From positions 1 through 35,580 of the forward strand of contig NZ_NKUI01000106.1 of NCBI RefSeq assembly GCF_014845115.1: a stretch of DNA of 35,580 bases, in the 5' to 3' direction. The notes beneath the pieces were generated by a model that was not told where the DNA came from, ran no database searches, and saw nothing but the letters and a program-made list of their open reading frames with translations. How positions within the stretch are numbered: the stretch's first letter is position 1; every line of letters begins with the position of its first letter. The position numbers and the translations under genes were made by a program. The stretch is from Methylorubrum zatmanii. GTDB taxonomy: Bacteria; Pseudomonadota; Alphaproteobacteria; Rhizobiales; Beijerinckiaceae. This document shows, piece by piece, positions 33,001 through 35,580 of the stretch.

Positions 33001-35580
33001 CGGCGACCAGGGTTATGCCCTGTTCGAGGCCGGTGTGCGGATGGAGGTCGCCTCGACCGAGACCAGCGATGGCGGCAACGACCGGATCGATGCCGGCGAT
33101 GGCGACAACGTCGTCCTCGGCGGTTCGGGCAGCGACACCATCGTCACCGGCGCGGGTGCGGATATCGTGCTCGGCGACAACGGCACGGTCTCCTTCGCGC
33201 TCGGCATCCGGGCGCGGGTGGTCAGCGACCGCAACGGCGGCGCCCGCGACAGCATCTCCACGGGCGCGGGCGCCGACGTGGTGCTCGGCGGCCTCGGCGC
33301 CGACAGCATCGACGCCGGCAAGGACGATGCCGATGCCGACATCGTCTTCGGTGACGACGGCCAGATCGTCTTCGACGCCCAGGGCCGGGTGAAGCGAGCC
33401 GAGAGCCTCGATATCGGCTTCGGTGACGACGACGAGATCCAGGTCGGCGGGGGTGACAACCTCGTCATCGGCGGTGCGGGCAGCGACGTCGTCACGGCGC
33501 TGGCCGGCAACGACGTGATTCTCGGCGACAACGGCTACGCGGTCTTCGAGCAAGGCGTGCGCGTCGAATTCGCCTCGATCGACACGACCGATGGCGGCAA
33601 CGACCGGATCGATGCCGGCGACGGCGACAACCTCGTCCTCGGCGGCTCGGGCAGTGACACGATCACGACGGGCAAGGGCGCCGACATCGTGCTCGGCGAT
33701 AACGGCCTCGTCCGCTTCGAGCTCGGCATCCGCTCCATCGTCCAGAGCAGCCGCGACGGCGGGACGCGCGATGTCATCAAGACCGGCGCGGGGGCGGATA
33801 TCATCCTCGGCGGCCTGGGGGCCGACAGCATCGATGCCGGTAAGGACGATGGCGATGCCGACATCGTGCTGGGCGATAACGGCCGTCTGACCTTCGACGC
33901 CCTCGGCCGTCTGAAGCGGGCCGAGAGCCTCGATCCGACCTTCGGCGACGATGACGAGATCCAGGTCGGCGGAGGCGATAATGTCGTCCTCGGCGGCGCG
34001 GGCAGCGACACCATCACGGCGCTCGCCGGCAACGACGTGATCCTCGGCGACAACGGCTACGCGCTGTTCGAGGGCGGCGTGCGCGTCGAGTTCGCCTCGA
34101 CCGATCCGGATGACGGCGCCCGCGACATCATCAAGGGTGGGGACGGCGACAACGTCGTCATCGGCGGTGTCGGCTCGGACGACATCACCACGGGAGCCGG
34201 TGCGGACATCGTGCTCGGTGACATGGGTGTCGTGGCCTTCGAGAACGGCCTCGTTCACGCCATCTACACCACCGACGAGCGCCGCGGTGCGGGTGACGTC
34301 ATCCGTGGCGGCGACGGCGACAACATCGTCTTCGGCGGCGCGGGTCGTGACGAGATCACCACCGGCACGGGCGCGGACCTGATCCTCGGCGATTTCGGCG
34401 AGGCGAGCTTCACCGATGGCCGTTTGGTGCGCGTGGCTTCCCTCGACCCGACCCGTGGCGACGACGACACCATCACGGCGGGCGACGGCGACAACATCAT
34501 CCTCGGCGGCTTCGGCAGCGACACCATCACGGCGGGCGCTGGCGCGGATCTGGTGCTCGGCGATAACGGCCTTGCCACCTTCCGCACCGATGGCAGGCGG
34601 ATCCTCGTTCGGACCACGGATGTGGAGATCGGCGCGGGCGACACGATCCGTGCGGGCGACGGCGACAACCTCGTGCTCGGCGGCGCGGATGCGGATGCGA
34701 TCACCACCGGCAAGGGCGCCGACGTGATCCTCGGTGATTTCGGCGCCGTCACCTACGACGCGGCCGGTCAGCTGCAGCAGATCCTCTCCACCGATACGGG
34801 CCTGGGCGGCAACGACACCATCGCGGCCGGCGACGGCGGCGACATCATCCTCGGCGGCTTCGGCGCCGACACGATCACCGCGAATGACGGCGCCAAGACC
34901 GTGTTCGGCGACAGCGGCCAGCTCGACTTCGCGGCCGGGGTGCTCACCCTCGCCCAGACGCTGACGCCGTCCGTCGGCGCGGCCGACACGATCCGCCTCG
35001 GGACCGGCCGCAAGCTGGTGATCGGCGGGGCCGGCGGCGACACCATCGAGGGTCAGGCGGGTGACGCCATCGTCCTCGGCGATGCCGGCCTGGTGCGGCT
35101 CGCCAAGGGCAGCCCGGTCCATGTCGAGAGCACGGACTTCGGGGTTGCCGGTGACGACACGGTGACGCTCGGCGCGACCAACGCGGTGGTGCTCGGCGGC
35201 TCGGGTTCGGACAAGCTGACCCTGGGCGCCGGCCGCTCGGTGGTGCTGGGCGACAACGGCGCGGTCGATCTCGACGATCAGGCGCGTCCGACCGAGATCG
35301 CCTCGACTGCGCCGGAGATCGGCGGCCGCGACGCGATCGCGGTGGGCGACGGCGGCTCGGTGGTGCTGGGCGGCGTCGGCGCGGACACGATCGGCACGGG
35401 CTCCGGCTCGGACGTGATCCTGGGCGACAACGGCGCGGTGACGCTGTCGGCCTGGGTTCCGGTCTTCGTGCGCACGACCGATCCGGCCGTGGGCGAGGCG
35501 GACGAGATCCGGGCGGGCGAGGGCGACAACGTCGTGCTCGGCGGCGCGGGCGGCGACAGCCTCGTCACCGGCTCCGGCCG
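1..35580 (+). CDS. Giant repeat-rich RTX/adhesin-like surface protein, partial at both ends
   Basis: One frame (first full codon at base 2, last at 35576-35578) is open across the window and encodes about 11,859 residues. I read the frame through and checked its phase at many points (for example 80, 1982, 12026, 15662, 17348, 29747, 35525) and found no frameshift. The translation is coherent throughout: Ala/Gly/Ser/Val beta repeats, two helical inserts, haemagglutinin-like turns, Calx-beta-like units and a very long RTX region rich in GGxGxDxI nonapeptides. RTX repeats bind calcium and fold into beta-rolls outside the cell, and proteins of this kind are usually type I secreted adhesins or S-layer-like fibres. 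Only one cysteine and no obvious transmembrane helix are visible, as expected for such proteins. Coding status is nearly certain. An adhesin or matrix role is inferred from composition; the N-terminal retention or anchor region and the C-terminal secretion signal are outside the window. It may correspond to the ~47.5-kb gene I recall from M. extorquens AM1, not verified. Confidence 0.96.
2..70 (+). other. Pro/Ser/Thr-rich linker
   Basis: The first visible residues are rich in Pro, Ala, Thr and Ser (APATTPAPGSTDPIPASRSP) and run directly into the first C-type beta module. Similar linkers occur at 2042-2173, 2348-2431 and 3341-3412, each just before a module. It is probably a flexible hinge, and another insert may lie upstream of the window edge. 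Confidence 0.6.
917..1654 (+). other. Alpha-helical, coiled-coil-like insert
   Basis: This stretch departs sharply from the surrounding beta repeats. It is rich in Leu, Lys, Glu, Gln, Asp and Ala, with heptad-like spacing of hydrophobics, for example VEQQVTAQVARVKGLVEQLQ, LLKQVETNLLKLKAGD, DLAKRIEDAAKALSDHL and VGAKIKDLKDGLNAFLKPFG. No Gly-rich strands or RTX motifs occur. It interrupts the module array exactly between a B module (core about 740) and the next C module (2174). It may act as a stalk, a dimerisation segment or a rigid spacer. The helical character is judged by eye; a coiled-coil prediction was not run. Confidence 0.75.
1655..2041 (+). other. Small beta module with YKYVGAD...W and IYMGAD...W units
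   Basis: Two related units sit side by side after the helical insert. Each has an aromatic strand followed by a Tyr/Asp-rich stretch ending at Trp: KIYKYVGADLLSEID ... DATKWKLI, then DIFIYMGADAKVDL ... NKLLWKRAL. They are preceded by a strand with TFKTGQGTITVKTGDTIQDL. Similar Y-x-Y-x-G ... W units recur in other giant bacterial surface proteins that I recall, but I cannot give a family name. A carbohydrate- or cell-wall-contact role is possible but unsupported by any catalytic residue. Confidence 0.55.
2042..2173 (+). other. Thr/Pro/Gly linker
   Basis: A low-complexity stretch (TTGTGTGTTPAPATPATET and following) of about 44 residues joins the YKYVGAD/W module to the C-type beta module that starts with LAIGGLVVLNSV. 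It is probably an extended, flexible hinge. Confidence 0.65.
2348..2431 (+). other. Pro/Thr/Gly linker inside the module array
   Basis: About 28 residues beginning PTGTGTPAPAPAGDPSTD separate a C module (core 2174) from the D module starting LALGGVIATNAV. It resembles the linker at 2042-2173 in composition and in its GDPS-containing motif, so the two may be diverged copies of one sequence. Confidence 0.6.
3062..3340 (+). other. Second insert at a B/C module joint, mixed helix and strand
   Basis: About 93 residues with a composition unlike the repeats: LTKPSMLEDFANKILDNYTY, then KTVKFGDIVFAKVNGQEKRF, VYFGDTKANT, and a charged helix-like stretch ENGWRENNLREFVQFLPPGV. The FGDIVFAKVNGQEKRFVYFG part looks like a small beta sheet. 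Like the larger insert at 917-2173, it lies after a B module (core about 2866) and before a C module (3413). No family was recognised. Confidence 0.6.
3341..3412 (+). other. Pro/Ala/Gln linker
   Basis: A short stretch (TAGSPTPPASDAQPASGQTP) closes the second insert and leads into the C-type module starting AVAVSGILVTNDV. It is a probable hinge, similar in kind to those at 2, 2042 and 2348. Confidence 0.6.
11838..13680 (+). repeat. Degenerate beta modules without the four-part order
   Basis: After the last C module (core about 11650) the Gly/Ala strand modules continue at about 150-195 nt spacing (cores near 11838, 12007, 12157, 12340, 12500, 12655, 12838, 13000, 13195). They lose the N-x-I-G-x-W, ATIDGDG and other type-specific marks. 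Cores are of the form SVGGLIGLNSTV, GSGGLVSGAAAS, GALAGSGAVADN and GALSGAGAYSS. Near 13,310-13,680 they become richer in Tyr and Asn (NAYSVSNSETYG, NAYDDAYDTSATTDNFAGSA). This looks like an older or less constrained end of the array and a transition to the next, non-repetitive part. Confidence 0.7.
13681..15640 (+). other. Non-repetitive beta-rich segment with a short helical stretch
   Basis: About 650 residues with little internal repetition. Visible parts in order: a beta unit with SIGVVIVDGTVVTGITRNIS and VFTGTVRLNGQKYDSAGNP; a helical piece at about 14,085-14,245 (LQAYYQGEVNRIKAELLASG, LAEFNKDYQGRDVLTPVYRK); strands such as SIQVIGDIYAPTAVFHVKTT and GDLTINANSV that resemble haemagglutinin-type turns; DQSVEDEIQEIIRDPNRSAN; and a DANGNGIADGDDIAF loop near 15,385-15,425 that looks like a calcium-binding D-x-N-x-N-x-I-x-D-x-D loop. 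I do not recognise a family for the segment as a whole. Confidence 0.55.
15392..15427 (+). other. Dockerin/EF-hand-like calcium loop
   Basis: The encoded sequence TDANGNGIADGDDIAF has Asp, Asn, Asn, Ile and Asp/Asp at the spacing of dockerin-type or thrombospondin-type-3-like calcium loops (D-x-N-x-N-G-x-x-D-x-x-D). It is the only such loop I noticed outside the RTX part. It is called by motif alone; a single loop is weak evidence for a folded calcium domain. Confidence 0.45.
15641..15905 (+). other. Aromatic-rich, lower-GC patch
   Basis: About 88 residues unusually rich in Tyr, Trp, Lys, Gln and Thr (ESAYYYIDASQQGYAFLG, KPKIVKDWIESTWYGTKTYW, KLQTVQTTQIQATHSLEADY). By count, lines around 15,721-15,900 are about 50-53% GC, against about 75% in a sampled line of the module array. 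Codons otherwise rare in this gene (ACA, ATA, GTA, AAA, ACT) cluster here. The frame stays open. Just upstream, YRYAFTIGQ and SSWLG are like elements I recall from other giant haemagglutinin-like proteins. The patch may be a younger insertion or may keep a conserved aromatic surface. Confidence 0.6.
15906..16585 (+). other. Filamentous-haemagglutinin-like beta-helix turns (first block)
   Basis: Short turns with alternating hydrophobics, such as NTTILSGGTIQHQGS, SHVVLAAASGIGVG, GNINLNVRTVDNELGIDRIA, GVTIAGEGVIAGGSLNLSAG, GRFGSEAAPIKLDGG and GDLRLNSLTANGDVYVKVDS. Glycine-led strands about 10-20 residues apart, and G-x-I/F-G-S/V turns before a new strand, are typical of the right-handed beta-helices of haemagglutinin-type exoproteins. 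This is pattern recognition; no domain search was run. The block ends as the sequence becomes helical and Tyr/Trp-rich. Confidence 0.6.
16586..18420 (+). repeat. Helical Tyr/Trp segment with five Y-W-x-x-R repeats
   Basis: This charged, helix-forming stretch of about 610 residues carries five copies of a Y-W-x-x-R motif: TYWSYRNQQ (Trp codon 16706), TYWAIRGTQ (16988), QYWQLREAG (17396), AYWQMRQSG (17627), TYWSYRNQQ (18020). Copies are linked by LHAxFG or DLDAIFGGFGS sequences and by Gln/Lys/Ala helices. The spacings are 282, 408, 231 and 393 nt, so unit length varies around a shared core. The last part is an Ala/Glu helix (LTKAVATARQAAETENKSSA). It may form a helical spacer or bundle between two beta-helical blocks. 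I know no named family for it. Confidence 0.75.
17348..17809 (+). repeat. Tandem duplication of a 231-nt (77-residue) helical unit
   Basis: Two adjacent copies begin with the TTC codons at 17348 and 17579. Both read FD-x-S-x-VTNF-x-QQY-x-x-YWQ-x-R-x-xGDAATLQSQ, then YKDLDAIFGGFGS and a TYD-like helix ending TYLKN. The period is exactly 231 nt and most residues are identical, so this is the most recent duplication within the Y-W-x-x-R segment. Confidence 0.85.
18421..18599 (+). other. Short haemagglutinin-like link
   Basis: The sequence returns to beta character with KGVNVKIVASGNIGSASGKT, containing a G-N-I-G-S turn like those at 16372 and 19951. A short Asp/Ala stretch (LTPDQQIDLAAAERSDLFFL) follows before the next repeat block. 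Confidence 0.5.
18600..19480 (+). repeat. Three copies of a T-R-x-D/S-G beta unit
   Basis: Three diverged units share a strand ending in T-R-x-D-G or T-R-x-S-G, then a W- or F-containing strand, an I-x-I/F-x-G turn and a strand pair of the form Y-R-I-x-S-V-x-G-x-x-I-x-L. Anchors: TRQDGGNW (Thr codon 18671), TRNDGVAW (19010) and TRASGNF (19238). The third is the most divergent. The visible logic is a sequence that describes a crossing (gain, depth, value), common in other giant secreted proteins, but I cannot name a family. Units are 113 and 76 residues apart. Confidence 0.6.
19481..20930 (+). other. Filamentous-haemagglutinin-like beta-helix turns (second block)
   Basis: About 480 residues of beta-helix-like turns: AKLLTLGTIESTNGKEIRLK, ATLAVRAAQDIFVTARNGDL, NVTFVSDKGSILDGV, NVYLKAAGSIGTASDAIEV, GDIALTETETSMRVVAITTK, DGIGTAADGLEIDSNV, KAYLIASGSIGSETKRVV, SVTLTAGDDLTVESGATVKA. 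The turn G-x-I-G-T/S followed by a new strand occurs at about 19951, 20219 and 20493, matching those at 16112, 16372 and 18493. The pattern is that of secreted haemagglutinin-like exoproteins; it is judged by eye. Confidence 0.65.
20931..22960 (+). repeat. 22-23 residue G-x-Y beta repeat, about 20 copies
   Basis: A short repeat of the form G-x-Y-x(4)-L-x-I-x-x-G-x-G-x-N/D-x-L/I-x-L recurs about 20 times. Examples are GNYTLDALTIDLGEAGNSL, GLYTVGGALAIKAGAGRDVI and GRYEAGSMSVQAGDGDNALT. Turns alternate between DNALTL-like and NDSIDL-like endings. A larger unit of 438-450 nt is superimposed: the motif before the Y-T/E-A-G-S-M turn begins at 21371, 21821 and 22259. The third and later turns of the large unit carry an extra TV/IVG-x-x-x-x-K loop. 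It looks like a solenoid related to RTX rolls but with a Tyr or hydrophobic in place of the calcium nonapeptide rhythm. No named family was recognised. Confidence 0.75.
22961..24060 (+). other. RTX-like conserved block preceding the Calx-beta-like units
   Basis: Non-tandem RTX-like turns are interspersed with longer sequence: KVYGQDGADTINVDRLPSL, DTLDIDGGEDTDTIRIQL, GVDSLTILGTDAADQFLLR, GRIIVEGGKGDDRFALDD, PTVIYGGTGDDTFQIYSNKA, LRLEGEDGDDTFIVRAFAT, IKLNAGDGNDRIEYNI, AIEVDGLEGDDTFYVLSTPP and TLIGGLGSDTFNVGGDVSG. I recall closely similar blocks in many giant bacterial surface proteins, where they stand just before the Calx-beta-like and RTX parts. The GGxGxDxF/I motifs are consistent with calcium binding. 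Confidence 0.65.
24061..25410 (+). other. Calx-beta-like / immunoglobulin-like beta units
   Basis: At least two beta units are visible. The first (about 24,560-24,970) runs LTIVESDGSTSIIEGD, DSYTVVLNNPPKDGETVRVT, YLTFTKANWDQPQTVLVSSP and ends in VQVADG. The second (about 24,970-25,270) runs VVVTPHVGGVAV, YYDMVLTTAPTAPVTIAL and TVTFTAADYDRAVRITVARN. The pattern Y-x-V-x-L-x-x-x-P, then V-x-F-T-x-x-N/D-W/Y-D-x-x-x-x-V-x-V, is characteristic of Calx-beta-type repeats in extracellular adhesins. An upstream unit at 24,130-24,560 (DDWAVITVSAAQSSAQMRAL, GNGTYVWTADQKVFVRAKSD, VLVKVIDDDKPG) is likely related. Confidence 0.65.
25411..26290 (+). other. Transition block into the RTX array
   Basis: It begins with DKVTLYNDSTTVGVAGTVSA and HIDGFGM, then GGVTYRGMRSVELLLGSGAD and TAIHGGGGADTIKVTGSEG, a layout I recall from other giant proteins ahead of their RTX tails. 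It continues with a linear stretch (LFGDTTADRSRYNSSPTNPT), then dense nonapeptides: VIIDGGAGNDTIIGGQGRNI, AGGTGNDRITGGPDADII. The first L/I-I-L-G-D-S element and NVIIGDHG introduce the module type that fills the rest of the window. Confidence 0.65.
26672..28042 (+). repeat. 342-nt module dimer, four exact-length copies
   Basis: The aspartate codon of the GADTITLG/GADKITLG turn lies at 26672, 27014, 27356 and 27698, and the equivalent codon of the next, diverged unit is at 28040: exactly 342 nt (114 residues) each time. Every unit has two modules, one with GKGRQVVLGDSGSATF or GKGTQVVLGDSGSATF, the other with GAGNHVILGDSGKAVF or a variant, separated by VGGNDTITAADGDTTILGG. The DNA of copies 1 and 2 is very similar. 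These are recent in-frame tandem duplications. Confidence 0.88.
29338..30390 (+). repeat. 351-nt module dimer (types I-II), three copies
   Basis: The GDN anchor recurs at 29338, 29689, 30040 and then 30391, an exact 351-nt period. Each copy has a type I module (VxFxxGIR, then TGAGADLVIGGLG and IDAGKDDxDxDIVFGD) and a type II module (GHVTFDALGRVxRAET, GGxDxIEAGAGANLILGGAG). The second copy carries the only cysteine I found in the window, at 29747. Confidence 0.85.
30391..31782 (+). repeat. 696-nt module tetramer (I-II-III-IV), two near-identical copies
   Basis: Two tandem copies start at 30391 and 31087, each 696 nt (232 residues), and a third, diverged start is at 31783. Module anchors in copy 1 are 30391, 30568, 30742 and 30916 (spacings 177, 174, 174, 171). 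Aligning the two by eye I count about 22 differences, so identity is about 97%. Differences concentrate in one short stretch near 31,175-31,212, suggesting a small conversion tract. This is the youngest large duplication in the window. Confidence 0.88.
31783..34221 (+). repeat. Mixed trimers (I-II-IV) and one dimer of RTX modules
   Basis: Type I anchors (GADIVLGDNG or similar, then GIR or GIRARV) lie at 31783, 32305, 32656, 33178, 33700 and then a diverged element at 34222. The spacings are 522, 351, 522, 522 and 522 nt. The 522-nt units are I-II-IV (for example 32656, 32833, 33007) and the 351-nt unit is I-II. Type IV has GYAxFxxGVRxEFAS and GGNDRIDAGDGDN. Copies are more diverged than the 696-nt pair. 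Confidence 0.82.
34222..35580 (+). repeat. RTX modules with loss of the multi-module order
   Basis: From 34222 the anchors continue at single-module spacing (34222, 34393, 34564, 34738, 34912, 35083, 35254, 35428; 171 or 174 nt) without the type I-II-IV order. Modules read VLGDMGVVAFENG, LILGDFGEASF, LVLGDNGLATF, VILGDFGAVTY, VFGDSGQLDF, VLGDAGLVRL, VLGDNGAVDL and VILGDNGAVTL. Each is individually distinct, so this part is older or under different constraint. The window ends inside a module. Confidence 0.8.

Larger units (their letters stand above)
26291..35580 (+). repeat. RTX-type array, about 53 modules of 57-59 residues
   Basis: Each module has three or four nonapeptides of the GGxGxDxIx kind (for example GGNDTIRVG, GGDNVVIAG, AGNDTVVAL, GGNDAVLGD) closed by V/I-L/F-G-D-x-G, then a beta insert of about 22 residues (x-x-F-x-x-G-x-R-x-x-x-S). 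The LGDxG anchor recurs every 171, 174 or 177 nt with few exceptions, from about 26,339 to 35,428. RTX nonapeptides bind calcium between turns of a parallel beta-roll and fold after secretion. With three to four per module I estimate 150-200 nonapeptides here. Composition is very rich in Gly and Asp, so the region is strongly acidic. The array is cut by the window edge, so its true length is unknown. Confidence 0.9.

Noticed and set aside
31802..35122. Antisense open frame of about 1,100 codons over the RTX array
   Set aside because: Its repeats (AEDDV-, VVAEHD-like) are the reverse reading of LGDNG and GGxGxDxI codons; it has no independent signal.
1..35580. Internal gene starts at ATG or GTG codons preceded by GGAG-like sequence
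   Set aside because: Purine-rich stretches such as GGAGG occur by chance in this GC-rich coding DNA. There is no stop codon anywhere that would end an upstream gene, so no internal start is needed.
1..35580. tRNA, rRNA, riboswitch or terminator hairpins
   Set aside because: No such structures were recognised. The many GC-rich inverted matches come from Gly/Ala codon runs inside the coding sequence.

Overview
The whole window is the inside of one protein-coding gene. The + strand frame that starts at base 2 is open from edge to edge, about 11,859 codons without a stop. Neither the start nor the stop codon of the gene is present, so the full protein is larger still; the visible part alone is roughly 1.1-1.2 MDa. 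I see no other gene, no RNA gene, no mobile element and no intergenic DNA. The other open frames, including very long antisense ones, are composition shadows of this gene.

The DNA is GC-rich with strongly GC-ending codons, which fits an alphaproteobacterium, most likely the Methylobacterium/Methylorubrum group. From memory, the M. extorquens AM1 megaplasmid was described as carrying a single gene of about 47.5 kb for a repeat- and domain-rich protein of about 15,800 residues. This window may be the middle of that gene or of a close relative; I could not check this.

Layout, N- to C-terminal direction: (1) 71-11837, an Ala/Gly/Ser/Val-rich array of about 63-residue beta modules in a fixed four-part order (C-D-A-B), about 12 super-repeats of about 270 residues. 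Two large inserts (917-2173 and 3062-3412) lie at the same B/C joint. (2) 11838-13680, degenerate single modules. (3) 13681-16585, a poorly repeated beta-rich stretch with an aromatic-rich, low-GC patch at about 15685-15905, then filamentous-haemagglutinin-like turns. (4) 16586-18420, a helical, Tyr/Trp-rich segment with five Y-W-x-x-R repeats, two of them near-identical in tandem. (5) 18600-19480, three copies of a T-R-x-D/S-G beta unit. (6) 19481-20930, further haemagglutinin-like turns. (7) 20931-22960, a 22-23 residue tyrosine repeat. (8) 22961-26290, mixed blocks like those that precede RTX tails in other giant surface proteins, with Calx-beta-like units. (9) 26291 to the end, about 53 Asp/Gly-rich RTX modules of 57-59 residues arranged as dimers, trimers and tetramers.

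The composition (RTX repeats, beta repeats, only one cysteine seen, no membrane segment seen) indicates a secreted or surface-attached fibre or adhesin, probably exported by a type I system and stiffened by calcium. Export machinery, anchor and secretion signal would lie outside the window, so that role is inference.
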